Positions 33,141 through 44,876 of a stretch of 64,000 nucleotides of DNA are shown piece after piece (within the stretch, counting starts at the first letter, position 1; each line of letters starts with the position of its first letter). Source of the stretch: Musa acuminata AAA Group. Lineage: Eukaryota > Streptophyta > Magnoliopsida > Zingiberales > Musaceae. The notes under the pieces were generated by a model. The model worked only from the letters and a program-made list of their open reading frames with translations, was not told the DNA's origin and ran no database searches. A program made the position numbers and the translations under genes. Location of the stretch: contig NC_088359.1 of NCBI RefSeq assembly GCF_036884655.1, positions 18,852,501 to 18,916,500 of the forward strand, in the 5' to 3' direction.

Positions 33141-33821
33141 GTTGGTCTGGGTGGTGGTACCGCCCAGACTCAATCTTCGAGACTGTATGGTGGTGGTACC
33201 GCCTAGACACAATCTCCCAAGCGATACTATCGCTAGACTGAGTGGTGGTACCACCCACTGTCAAGCTACAGGCGGTGGTACTTCCCGTACCCCGAAATCT
33301 CCGGGATTTGAATTTTGGCTCTAAGTTTTGAAGCCATATGAGGTCTATAAATACCCCAGGTATTCCTACATGGAGTAGTAAGAAAGATTGAGAAAAACTC
33401 TATTGTAAACCCTATTAGAAAGTTGAGTTCCCTCCTGCTAAAGCTTAGAGAGAGTTCTAAGGGAGATATGTGAGAGATATCTTATTAAAGAGGGTTGTAA
33501 AAGGTTGTCTCTTAAACCTATGAAAAGGAGAAGAGGGGTGTAAACAGGTAGTTGGTCTTCGCCCATTGAAGGAATACCATTAATGGATGCTGGTGGCCTC
33601 GACGGAAGAGGAATCGGGAGTGGATGTTGGTCATGACAATCAAACTACTATAAAATCTGGTTTGCATTTCTTTTGAGCAATTTACTTTAACAGCAAACTG
33701 CCTTCTTATTTCTTTCACTACGCTCCCTTATGCTTCTAAGTTAATATCTTTCCAATCAGTTTTCAATGTACGAAAGATTTATGAAATCAACGTTTTTACC
33801 GCTGCACTTGTTCCTAACAGT

Positions 33822-33833
33822 TGGTACCAAAGC
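33822..33833 (+). other. Primer-binding site of the outer element, mutated
   Basis: TGGTACCAAAGC lies two bases after the 5' LTR end. It has two changes from TGGTATCAGAGC. Confidence 0.75.
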
Positions 33834-33869
33834 CACGGTTTTTCTCATTTAGTTTAACACCCAAGAAAA

Positions 33870-34792
33870 ATGGCTCTTTTCGGATTTCAAGAGGGTTTTT
33901 CTATCGTTCGTCCTCCTATGTTCAATGGGATAGACTATACTTATTGGAAAACTCGAATGAGTGTTTTCTTGCTTTCTATGGATTTAAACTTATGGAATAT
34001 CGTTGAAAGCGGTTTTCAAAGATCTTCTCTTCTAATGAACGATTAGAATGATTTAGAGAAAAATACTTTTTCTTTAAATGCTAGAGCTATAGATGCTCTA
34101 TTTTGTGCCTTAGAGAAGAATAAATTCAATCGGATTTCTACTTACAATATGACTTTTGACATTTGGCACACACATAAAGGCACTAGTAGAGTAAAAGATT
34201 CGAATATTAATCTTTTGATGTATTATTTCAAGTTGTTACGAATGAAGCCGAATGAAACTATTGTTGACATGTACACCTGCTTTACGGATGTCGTCAATAG
34301 TTTAAAAACTCTTGGCAATTGTTTTTCAAATTTTGAACTTATTAACAAGATATTAAGATCACTTCCAAAGAGTTGGGATCCGAAAGTAACTGCAATACAA
34401 GAGGCAAAAGATTTCAATAATTTTCCACTTGAAGAACTTTTTGGTTCATTGATGACATATGAAATGGTTCACAATGCATATGATAAACATGATGAATAAA
34501 ACGAACATGATAACAACCTTCCAAAGAATAAGAAGGATTTGACACTTCGAACACTAGAACACCACTTGAGTAATAACTCAAGTGATGATGATGACTTTGA
34601 ACTTTTTACTATAAAATTTAGAAAGTTCATGAAACAAGAATTAAAGAATAAAAAAAAACTTAAAAAGAAGAGGTTTTCAAATAAGAAGAATGCGACTTGG
34701 GATAAATCGAGTACCTCCGAAGACGAGGAGCAAACCGATGAAGACGAGATGACGAACTTCGCTTTGATGACTCTCGATAATGAGGTAAACAA
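33870..34792 (+). pseudogene. Gag of the outer gag-only element
   Basis: ATG 33870 (MALFGFQEGFS) lies 36 bp after the primer site. The frame runs through DYTYWKTRMSVFLLSMDLNLWN, FDIWHTHKGTSRVKDSNINLL and LRSLPKSWDPKVTAIQEAKDF, with stops at 34044 and 34497 only, and a Lys/Asp/Glu-rich end. This is the copia-type gag fold family (UBN2/retrotran_gag-like). The full copia element inserted at 34793, at the end of gag. No zinc knuckle is seen before or after the insertion. It aligns well with gag at 36135 and with the reversed gag. Confidence 0.82.
34788..34792 (+). repeat. Target-site duplication AACAA, left
   Basis: AACAA precedes the full copia element and recurs at 44872-44876. Confidence 0.88.
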
Positions 34793-36084
34793 TGTTAAAT
34801 CTCGGATTTTGATGATGAAATCAATTATAAATTGTTTGAATTAATCTATATGTTGAGAAAAGTGTGCAGGATTAACTATGATAGTAATAAGATATAAAGC
34901 ACGTGTTATGCCGGAGTCAAGATCGAGATCTCGTTGGAAGTTCAAGAGTTCGTCGGAAGTCCGGACGTTTATCGAAAGTTCTACTGGAACCAATCGAGAA
35001 GTCCAGGAGTTTGCCAAAAAAGCTCATCGGAACTCGCTAAGAAGATCGCCGTAACGTCCGGGAGCTTGCTGGGAGTCCGTCGGAACATTGCCGAGAGTTC
35101 ATCGGAAGATCGCTGGAAGCTCGCCGGAAGAGAAATTGACATACTAGAACAAGAGTGTTTTGATTATGTCATAGTTATTGTAGTTAGATAGTAGATTGAG
35201 TTAGTATTGGGAGGTAATCCCACTAACATAATTAGGGGCCAATTGGGCCCTTAATAGGGCTGAATTGGGCCTGATTGAAAAGCCCATTTAGCACTTAAAA
35301 TCATGGCCGATAGTGGCACCGCTTGGGAGACCCAGTCTCCCAGGTGGTCTGGGCGGTGGTATAATTGGCAGTTAATGCTGTCAACGGTGGTACCACCCCT
35401 ACCAAGCGGTGGTAGCACTAGAGCTCAGTCTCCAAGCTATGTCAAGTAGTGGTACCATCCAGACTAGGTAGTGGTACCACCTAGTGTCAAGTGTCAAGCG
35501 GTGGTACCGCCAGTACACTAGAAATCCAGGATAAGACACTTTTTGGCTCCAATTCTGAAGCCAATTAGGGCCTATAAATACCCCACCCTTTTCTGCATGA
35601 AAAGACACAAAAGCATTGGTATAATCTTGAATTCTTGAGTCTTAAAGTGTTGTAAAAAGTGCTAAAGTCCTCCGCCTCCCTTTCTAAGTGTTGAGATCAT
35701 TCAAGAGAGATGTGAGACTTGTAAGGGTTATCTCCTAAGCCCGTGAAAAGAAGAAAGCATCGTAAAAGGTGGTTGGTCTTCACCTATTGAAGGAAGGCCT
35801 TTAGTAGACACCCGTGACCTCGGCAGAGGAGGAATCCGAAGTGGATGTAGGTCTCATTGACTGAACCACTCTAAATTCTAGTTTGCTTTTCCTTTTATGC
35901 AATTTACTTTACTTCAAACTCCTTGAGCATCTCCTTACATTCTTATGAAAGTTTTAAGTTCAACATCTTTTCTAAATGATTTGAATCGAGACGAATATTT
36001 TACAAAATCAAAGAAATTTTCACTGCACTAATTCACCCCCCCCCCCCCCCCCCCCCTCTCTTAGTGCCGCTCTTGATCCTAACA
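34793..36084 (+). repeat. Copia 5' LTR, 1292 bp (LTR F)
   Basis: It starts TGTTAAATCTCGG and ends GATCCTAACA. It has the GGAAG module (about 34925-35145), GGGCCAATTGGGCCC near 35230, dyads (35310-35512), a TATA box (35573-35580) and a run of 21 C (36036-36056) about 28 bp before its end. Module X is absent. Confidence 0.9.
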
Positions 36085-36086
36085 AT

Positions 36087-36098
36087 TGGTATCCAAGC
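36087..36098 (+). other. Primer-binding site of the copia element
   Basis: TGGTATCCAAGC, two bases after the LTR end; initiator-Met type with two changes. Confidence 0.8.
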
Positions 36099-36134
36099 AA
36101 TGTTCACTCTCATTTGGTTTAAAAGCCAAGAGAG

Positions 36135-37023
36135 ATGACATTTGCTGGCAACCAAGAGGGTCATTCAATTACATGTCTGCCTATGTTCAATGGGATGGAT
36201 TACACATATTGGAAGACTAGAATGAGGATCTTCCTAATTTCAATGGATTTCAAATTATGGAATGTTGTAAAAAATGGGTTTCAAGAGTCTTCTCTTCCAA
36301 TGAATGAGTGGAATGAGTTGGAGAAGAAGACTTTCACTTTAAATGCCAAGGCTATGAGTTCCTTGTTTTGTGCATTAGATAAAAACGAGTTCAATTGAGT
36401 GTCGATTTTTGAAATGGCTTTTGATATTTGGCACACACTCGAAGTGACTCATGAAAGCACTAGTAGAGTGAAGGAGTCAAAAATTAATCTTTTAGTGCAC
36501 ACTTATGAGTTGTTTTGGATGAAACCGAGTGAGACTATTGGAGACATGTACACCCAATTTACGAATGTCGTCAATGGTTTAAAAAGACTTGGTAATAGTT
36601 TATCAAATTTTGAACTTGTTAATAATATCTTAAGATCCCTTCCAAAGAGTTGGGACCCTAAAGTCACGGTCATTCAAGAGGCCAAAGATTTAAATAACTT
36701 TCCTCTTGAAGAACTAATCGGGTCACTAATGACCTATGAGATGACTTGTAATGCTCTTAAAGAGCTTAAGAATAACCTTTCAAAGAACAGGAAGGATATG
36801 ATACTAAGAACTCAAGAAGACACTTGAAAGAAAATTTAAGTGATGAGGACTTTGATGATAATTTGGCACTCTTAACAAGAAAGTTCAAAAAATTCATAAA
36901 AAGGAATAAATTTAAAAATGACAATAGAAATAAATTTGAACCCATGAAAGAACAAGTGATATGCTATGAATGCAAGAAGCCGGGACACTTCAAGAGTGAA
37001 TGTCCCCAAGCAAAGAGGAAGTA
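36135..37023 (+). pseudogene. Copia gag with CCHC zinc knuckle
   Basis: MTFAGNQEGHS at 36135 opens the protein. FNGMDYTYWKTRMRIFL, FDIWHTLEVTHESTSRVKESKINLL and LRSLPKSWDPKVTVIQEAKDL follow. A stop at 36396 and a frameshift near 36825 break it. The knuckle CYECKKPGHFKSEC (C-x2-C-x4-H-x4-C) is near 36961-37002, followed by a Lys-rich tail and the stop at 37022. The knuckle is the main difference from the two gag-only elements. Confidence 0.88.
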
Positions 37024-37417
37024 ACCAAAGAAGAAGAAGGCTCTCAAAGCAACTTGGGACGACTCAAGTGCATCCGAAAAAGAAGAGCCAACTAACACCG
37101 AGCAAGTTCTCACTATGCACTAATGGCTATTGGAGATGAGGTGAGTAGTTCATTCGATGCAATTTATCCTTTGATGAACTATTAAATGCTTTTCATGATT
37201 TATTTGATGAATGTAAATTAATTAGTAAAAAATATAAATTATTGAAAAAATAGCATGCTTCTCTTGTTAGTGATTTCAATAGATTAATAGTTAAGTACAA
37301 TGATAGTTTAGCTCCATATACGAAATATGATGAACTATAAATACTTCAAAAGGAAAACTTGCTATTAAGGAAACCTTAAAAAATTTAAGGTTGGTAGAAA
37401 GTCCTTGAATATAATTC

Positions 37418-40400
37418 TTGCCAATAAGAGTCATGTTTATAGGAGAGACAAAATCGGATTTGAGTAGCTCTCACCAAAATCTGATCACCTTTGTTAAAGA
37501 CCCTACCTTGTATGTATCACCTCACACCAAATGCAACTTTTGTTGCAAACTCGGACATGTTGCCTATGAATGTCCACTTAAGAGATATAGTCCATATAAA
37601 TTGATTTGGGTTCCTAAAAGAAACTCAAATGACTCAACGCAACATGATAAGCTATGTAGATTGATTTTTGAGGCACCCAAGGTCAAATGGGTACCTAAAA
37701 ATCATCCTTTCCGTAAAAAAATATACCATCATAAGATAGGAGCAAGCAATGGTACCTTGATAGTGGATGCTCAAGGCATATGACCGGAGATCCATCTCAA
37801 TTCTCTAAGCTCACTAGCCTAGACGAAGGATATATCACCTTCGGAGATAACAACAAGGGTAAAATCATTGGCAAAGGAACCATATGTAACAAATCAAACT
37901 TCTTTATTGAAGATGTGTTATTAGTTGATGGCTTAAAGCATAACCTTTTGAGCATTAGTCAATTATGTGATAAAGGATACATCATTAGATTTGAATCCAA
38001 TGCTTGCATTATAAAAAAATCACATAAAAATATATCTGTGATTGCCCTAAAACAAAATAATGTATACACTATTGACATTGATGAACTTTGTAATAAAATG
38101 TATTTTTCGATTTTGAATGATGATACTTGGCTTTAGCATAAGAGATTAGGTCATGCTAGCATGAAACTAATCTCTCAAATCTCATCTAAAGAAATTGTAA
38201 GAGGAATTCCTCACATTAAGTTCGTTAAAGACAATGTGTATGATATATGTCAACTAATAAAACAAATAAAAGTTAGTTTCAAACCAAAGAATCAAATAAA
38301 CACCTCTAGACCATTGCAATTGATCCATATGGACTTGTTTGGACCAATTGCTACATCAAGCCTAGGAGGTAGTAAATATGCATTTATCATCGTGGATAAT
38401 TATAGTAGATACACATGGACTTACTTTTTGGCACAAAAAAGTGATTGCTTTAGGTATTTCTCTAAATTTTGTAAACTTGTTCAAAATGAAAAGGGTTTTA
38501 TGATTTCATCAATTAAAAGTGATCACGGTGGTGAATTTCAAAACCGTGATTTCCAATAATTTTGTAAATCTAATAGATACAACCACAACTTCTCTACTCC
38601 AAGAAATCCTCAACAAAATAGAGTAGTAGAAAGGAAGAATAGAAACTTACAAGAAATGGCAAGAACTATATTAAACAAACATAGCCTACCGAAATATTTT
38701 TGGGTCGAAGCCATAAATACGGCATGCTATTTCATGAATAGGGTTCTTGTAAGACCATGACTTTTCAAAACCCCTTATGAGTTGTGGAACAACAAAAAAC
38801 CTAATATTTCATATTTTAAAGTTTTTGGATGTAAATGCTTTATCTTAAATGAAAAAGATACCTTAGGTAAATTTGATGCAAAATCTGATGAAGGAATTTT
38901 TCTTAGCTATTCCTCTATTTCTAACGCCTTCATATTTTTAACAAAAGAACTTTGGTTATAGAAGAGTCTATTCATGTTGTTTTTAATGAAATTTCGGAAG
39001 TTAATAAAAATGAAATTGATGATGATGTTGTTTTTGATGCTTTGAATTTAAATGAAACTATTCCTCCAAAGAGAAACTTGGATGCATCTTCTTCTGAAAC
39101 ATCGTTACCCAAGGAATGGAAGTACATAGATGCTCATCCTAAGGAGCTAATCATAGGAGACACATCAAGAGGGGTTCAAACTCGTTCCTCTCTTAAGAAT
39201 TTTTGTGTAAATACCGCTTTTCTCTCCCAAATTGAACCTAAATGTGTTGACATTCATGGGTCATCACAATTTAAGAAGAGTTAAATCAATTTGAGAGAAA
39301 TGAGGTGTGGAAGCTTGTTCCAAGGCCAAATGACCATTTAGTTATAGGTACTAAATGAGTCTTTAGAAACAAGCAAGATGAATTTGGTATCATGGTTAGA
39401 AATAAGGCTAGATTAGTAGCCAAAGGTTTCAACTAAGAAGAATATATCGATTATGAAGAAACCTTCGCTCCTATGGCACGATTAGAAGTCATAAGGATGC
39501 TCCTTGCCTATGCTAGTAGTAATAATTTTAAGTTATTTCAAATTGATGTTAAAAGTGTTTTTCTTAATGGCTTTATTTCCAAAGAAGTTTATGTTGAACA
39601 ACCTCCCGGATTTGAGTATGATAAGTTCCCCAATCATATGTGTAAATTGACTAAAGCTCTCTATGGTTTAGATCAAGCCCCAAGGGCTTGGTATGAGAGA
39701 CTTAGCTATTTTCTTATTCAAAATAATTTCTCTAAAGATAAGGTCAATACTACATTGTTTATCAAAAATTTTAAAAATGATTTTCTTAATGTTCAAATTT
39801 ATGTTGATGACATTAGTTTTGGCTCTACAAATGAATCCTTATGTGAATCATTTGCTAAAAGTATGAGTCTAGAGTTTAAAATGAGCCTAATGGGGGAACT
39901 AACATTCGTTTTAGGTTTACAAATCAAACAACTTTGTAATGGTACTTTTCTTAGTCAAACAAAATATGCATTAGACTTGCTAAAACAGTTTAATATGGAT
40001 AGTCTTTTCTTTGATCAAAAAACTTATAGAGGTATGATAGGTAGTTTACTATACCTCACTACAACAAGACCGGATATCATTTTAGCATAGGACTTTGTGC
40101 TATGTTTCAATCTAATCCTAAGCTATCTCATCTTAAAGTAGTTAAAAGAATCTTTAGATATCTTAAAGGAATCACTAATCTAGAATTATGGTATCCAAAA
40201 TCTAAAAATCTTAAGTTAATTGCTTATGCCGATGTAGATTTTGGTGGATGTAGATTAGATAGAAAAAGTACATCCAGAACATGTCAATTCTTAGGTCATG
40301 CACTTGTCTCTTGGTCTTCCAAGAAACAAAACTCGATTGCACTATCTACAACCGAAGCCGAATACATAACTGCTAGTGCATGTTGTGTACAAATCATATG

Positions 40401-40689
40401 GATGAAAAACACATTAGAATATTATAGAATTTATCTTAAGAATATTTCCATAAAATGTGATAACACAAGTGTAATATGTTTAAGGAAAAATCCTATTCAA
40501 CACTCTAGAACTAAACATATTGACATTAGGCATCATTTCATAAGAGATCATGTTAATAATCATGATGTAATATTAGAATTTATTGATATGAAATATCAAG
40601 TAGTTGACATCTTTACAAAACCTTTAAGTGAAGAATAATTTGATTTTATTAGAAGGGAGTTAGGAATGCTAAATTGTCGGAATGCATGA
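37418..40689 (+). pseudogene. Copia pol: protease, integrase, reverse transcriptase, RNase H, broken
   Basis: A second knuckle CNFCCKLGHVAYEC lies near 37530. Protease has D-S-G (37759-37767) and then RHMTGDPSQF. The GAG-pre-integrase motif HKRLGHASMKL follows a stop near 38134. The integrase core (about 38310-38700) shows the acidic positions in HMDLFGPI, DHGGEF and VVERKNR. RT (about 39285-40090) has EVIRMLLAYASSNN, FQIDVKSVFLNG and the catalytic IYVDDISFG. RNase H (about 40100-40689) has AYADVDFGG, STTEAEYI and VVDIFTKPLSEE. It has many stops (38557, 38758, 39357, 39435, 40088, 40636) and at least four frame changes. The C-terminal stop at 40636 interrupts SEE-FDF; the conserved end is 40687-40689. 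Confidence 0.9.
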
Positions 40690-41972
40690 GTTTATTGTAT
40701 TTCTTTTCCGGACTATCCTTCTCTTAATGTATTTCATGAATGGGGCTTTCATGAATCTATTTCGTTTTTTATCTTCCATGGTATCAAGTTTTCTTCATAC
40801 CCTTACTCCATCACTTAATGATTTTTGATACACTTAATCACTTCATGGATTTTAATGACAAATATATCTCTCACGGGTTTATCTCTTGTGAATTTTGAAT
40901 GAGAAATGGATTTGACTTATGAATTTCTTTTTCATATGACACTCTTCTCCTTATTCTTCTCATGAAAGATGAATTTTATAAAATCCAATGGATATCTTGA
41001 TCCTCAAAAGATAAATTTTAGTACGTGATAATCACTTGCAAGAATGGGGATTTGATTTCGTATGATCCTTTTCACGAATCTATTCTCTTTGATTAAAGCA
41101 TGTTTTTGACTTCCCAAATTTGATTCTTAACGGATTTCCTCCTTACTTTCCTTCCTCTCCTTCATGCAAATGTTTTGATGACAAATGGGGAGAAGTTGAT
41201 AAAATCTATCACTTTAATGTTGATAAATTTTGATGCTGAGAATTTGTGAATGTTACCATGCAACGATGTAATATTGATTGGATAAATTAGTTTGATACTT
41301 GAATTTTTTTTTACCACACTTGCATTGTTAAATTGTTCTCCTTTTTGTTGATGACAAAGGAGGTGAAATAATACCAAAATATTATAAATTGATGACAAAT
41401 TGGAATTGTAGATGTATGCAATGTATCTTATCGTAAATGCTTATCATAAACACTTATATGCTTTGTGGTATGCTTGAAATATAATTGAAATTATCATATA
41501 CATTGCAACACATCGCAAATGGTTGAAACATATCAAAATGTACTTCATTTGCATTGTACATAAATATCTTTCATTATGATAAGCTATATTGAGCTTAGCT
41601 TGCTATTTTACAATTGATATCTTGCCATGGAATGATGGATTGCTATCTTTGTCATCTTGCTATGTTTCATATTTGAAATTTGTATCATACTTGAAAATGA
41701 TGATTGTCTATCATTAGACTTGAAAATGGATATCATGCCTTGACATCATTTTTATTGATAAATACATGGCATCGTATTTTGAGAATGTTAAATCATTATA
41801 GGAATCATGATGTGCATATTGATAAGTTTAAATAAACTTAACTTATCGGTTTGATGCTTGAATTCAAAGGCCTTGAATTCAAGAATGTATTTTCTCAAGT
41901 ATGGCATATAGATAGGGGGAGTTAAGGTTAACTCTGTCATCAATTAATTGTCATCATCAAACAAGGGGAGAT
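40690..41972 (+). other. Copia 3' noncoding region with purine tracts
   Basis: No envelope-like ORF is visible. A tract TTGATGACAAAGGAGGTGAAA lies near 41348-41368, and the terminal polypurine tract ACAAGGGGAGA (about 41961-41971) abuts the 3' LTR. It is collinear with 3454-4551. The duplicated segment starts inside it at 41651. Confidence 0.7.
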
Positions 41973-44871
41973 TGTTGAATCTCATATTTTGATGATAAAA
42001 TCAATTGTAAATTGTTTGAACTAATCTATATGTTGAGAAAAGTGTACAGGATTAACTACGATAGCAGTAAGACATAAAGCATATGTTGTGCTAGAGTCAA
42101 GATCGAGATCTCGTTGGAAGTTCAAGAGTTCGTCGGAAGTCCGGACGTTGCTAGTCATAGGTGCCCAGTAAGCCAATCACGTGAGTGATGACACGTGTGA
42201 TTTGATACAGAATCTTTTTTGCTTATTATTTTTTGATATATATCACTTTATAACTATTACAAATATGCATATATATATTGTGATGCCCTTGGATTTGTGC
42301 AATGGGAATCGGATCGTGATGAGATAATGAAAATGAGATCGATTCACCTTTAAACACATATCCTAAATAATCAGGTTACTCGAGAGGGACATCATGATAA
42401 CCGGACAGATTGGTGTGCTGTATACCCGTCCATATGATGAATGCAGCGGGTCTCATAGCTACTCGTGTAGGGATACTAGGGATACAGTACAGGTGCTCAT
42501 TGGAGAATGAGTTCACTGATTGATCCGCTTACAGAATGCTAGATGGTTGATGATGCCTTATTGTTAGAGAGCGATTCCGTAGTCCTAGTGGTATATCTGG
42601 TCCTTAGACTTGAGACACCAAGGATGTCCTGTATGAGTGCTCCACTCTTTGATACCAGACTTATAGGTTTGGACGTCCCAAATCTAGTATAGCTGGAAAT
42701 TTGGGAGTGGTAGTCGACCATACGAGGGCTATTGAGTGTCAATAGAGTATCATCCACTCTCGGTGTCATAAGAGCAATATCCCATGTGTTCTTGCTCAGA
42801 CAAATCCCTGGCCTGGGTCATTCAGGTTGAGAGAGAAAGAGTTCTCCGGGAGAATCTGATTAGAGCGAGACTCGAGTAGAAACCGTATGGGTTTGACAGC
42901 ACCATGCTCGATATACGGTCTTTGGAATATTAGATGGATGAGGGACTATAGGTACACGGTAATTGAGGACAGACAAGTTCAATGGATTGGATTCCCCTAT
43001 ATCATCTGGTGACTACGGCGTTGTGGCCTAGTACGTCCGTAGTCGATAAGTCAAGTGAATTTTTATAAAGATAATAATTCACTAAGTTAGAAGGAGTTCT
43101 GATAGGTATGACTCACGGCCAGCTCGATATTGGGCCTAGAGGGTCACACATATATGGTAGGCATTACGATGAGTAGAGGTTCGGATATGAGATATCCGAC
43201 GGAGCCCTTGTCTTATTGGATATCCAATAAACCCCTGAATTATTGGATCCCATGAATGAGATCCAATAAGAGCCCATGAGAGATTATTGGATAAAGACCA
43301 CTAATCTAAAAGGCTTGGGTTATTGGATGCAGATCCAATACCCAATAGGCGAGGATCCATTAGGGTTTGACAGGGGACCTCTATAAATAGGAGGGATTCA
43401 GAGCCTCATATGCTAGAGCCTTTGCTTGCCTCTCCTATTCTCCTTCCCCTCTCCACCTCAGAGCAGGCTTAGAGTTTTGAGGAGCATCGTCGTAGCCCTG
43501 CTGTGTGGATCACCGCTAGAGAGGAGGACGCTTGACCTCCTTCACCCTCTCCTAAGGATCTGCAAGGAACCATGGATATACGATCTCCCTAGGTAATACA
43601 ATCTACTCTATACGCAGTTTTTTCAATTTCGTGGATTTTGCGCACCAATCTTTGCACGACGATGAACATCTCTTTAGGAATCGGGGATTTTGTTTTCTTG
43701 TTCTTCCGCTGCGCATGTGATGTCGCCCCCAAAGATTTTCCCAACAGACGTTCATCGGAAGTTCTGCCGAAACCAACCGAGAAGTCCAGGAGCTTGCCAA
43801 AGAAGCTTATCGGAACTTGCTAAGAAGATCGTCATAACGTCTAGGAGCTTGCCGGGAGTTTGCCGGAACATTGCTGAGAGTTCGTCGAAAGATCGTCGGA
43901 AGATCGTCGGAAGCTCGCCGGAAGAGCAATTGACGTACCGGAACAAGAGTGCTTTGATTATGTCTTAGTTATTGTAGTTAGACAGTAGATTGAGTTAGTA
44001 TTAGGAGGTAATCCCACTAACTTAATTAGGGGCCAATTGGGCCCTTAACATGGCTGAATTGGGCCGGATTGAAAAGCTCATTCAGCCCCTGAAATCATGG
44101 CTGACGGTAGCACCGCCTAGGAGACCCAGTCTCCCAAGTGGTTTGGGCGATGGTACCACCGGCAGTTAATGCTATCAGCGATGGTACCGCTCCTGTCAGG
44201 CGGTGGTACTACCAGAGCTCGGTCTCCGAGCTTTGTCAAACGGTGGTACCATCTAGTGTCAGGTATCAGGCGGTGGTACTGCCTAGTAATGGCAATGGTA
44301 CCGTTAGTACCCCGGAAATCTGGGATAAGATACTTTTTGGCTCCAATTCTAAAGCCAAATGGGGCCTATAAATACCCCACCATTTTCTGCATGAAAGGAC
44401 ACAAAAGCATTGGCATAATCTTGAATTCTTGAGTCTTAAAGTGTTGTAAAAAGTGCTAGAGTCCTCCTCCTCCCTTTTTAAGTGTTGAGATCATTCAAGA
44501 GAGGTGTGAGACTTGTAAGGGTTATCTCCTAAGCTCGTGAAAAGGAAAAAGTGCTGTAAAAAATGGTTGGTCTTCGCCTATTGAAGGAAGGCCTTTAGTG
44601 GACGCCGGTGACCTCGACGGAGGAGGAATCCAAAGTGGATATAGGTCTTATTAACCGAGCCACTCTAAATTTTGGTTTGCATTTCCTTTTGTGCAATTTA
44701 CTTTATTGCAAACATCCTTGAGCTTCTCCTAACATTCTTACGAAAGTTTTAAGTTCAACATCTTTCCGAAACGTTTTGAATAGAGACGAATATTTTACGA
44801 AATCGAAGAATTTTTCATTACACTAACCCACCCCCCCCCCCCTCCTCTTAGTGCCGCTCTTGATCCTAACA
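41973..44871 (+). repeat. Copia 3' LTR (LTR G), split by a solo LTR
   Basis: It starts TGTTGAATCTCATATTTTG and ends GATCCTAACA. The pieces 41973-42148 and 43752-44871, joined across TSD GACGT, give 1296 bp, close to the 5' LTR. The GGAAG module continues across the break. Dyads lie at 44100-44305, a TATA box at 44367-44374 and a 12-C run at 44831-44842. Confidence 0.88.
42149..43746 (+). mobile_element. Solo LTR of an unrelated LTR element, 1598 bp, TSD GACGT
   Basis: It begins TGCTAGTCATAGG and ends TTTCCCAACA. GACGT flanks it at 42144-42148 and 43747-43751. A TATA box (CTATAAATAGG) lies at 43381-43389, followed by a C/T-rich leader. Pieces of short palindromic ATTGGAT/ATCCAAT phrases occur near 43210-43340 (several WTTGGATNNNNATCCAAT arrangements). 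No internal domain, primer site or polypurine tract is present, so it is a solo LTR. Lineage was not recognised. ORFs across it are not conserved proteins. Confidence 0.88.
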
Positions 44872-44876
44872 AACAA
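44872..44876 (+). repeat. Target-site duplication AACAA, right
   Basis: AACAA directly follows the copia 3' LTR and matches 34788-34792. The outer element's interior resumes with CTCAAACAAAACTCC. Confidence 0.88.

Larger units (their letters stand above)
14304..33819 (+). repeat. Outer element 5' LTR, split in three (own length about 1245 bp)
   Basis: The pieces are TGTT (14304-14307) plus LINE-1's left TSD, then 20194-20755, then 33136-33819 (with duplicated GTACC). Joined, they run collinear with the 3' LTR pieces at 52433-53238 and 54808-55248. It carries upstream module X (about 20330-20540), GGGCCAATTGGGCCC at about 20640, GGCGGT/ACCGCC dyads on both sides of the insertion, a TATA box at 33346-33353 and the end TTCCTAACA at 33819. 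The GGAAG module found in other LTRs is absent. Confidence 0.8.
34793..44871 (+). mobile_element. Full-structure Ty1/copia element, SIRE/Maximus-like, with a solo LTR in its 3' LTR
   Basis: The order is 5' LTR 34793-36084, primer site 36087-36098, gag 36135-37023, pol about 37418-40689, 3' noncoding region 40690-41972, and 3' LTR 41973-44871 (1296 bp without the nested solo LTR). The TSD is AACAA. Domain order protease-integrase-RT-RNase H marks it as copia; the long noncoding 3' region resembles SIRE/Maximus. It is the only element here with all pol domains and the best candidate type for a helper of the gag-only family, although this copy is dead. Confidence 0.9.

Noticed and set aside
42539..42769. 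76-aa minus-strand ORF also present at 46373-46603
   Set aside because: It lies inside the solo LTR, and the two copies are products of the tandem duplication, so their agreement is not evidence of selection.
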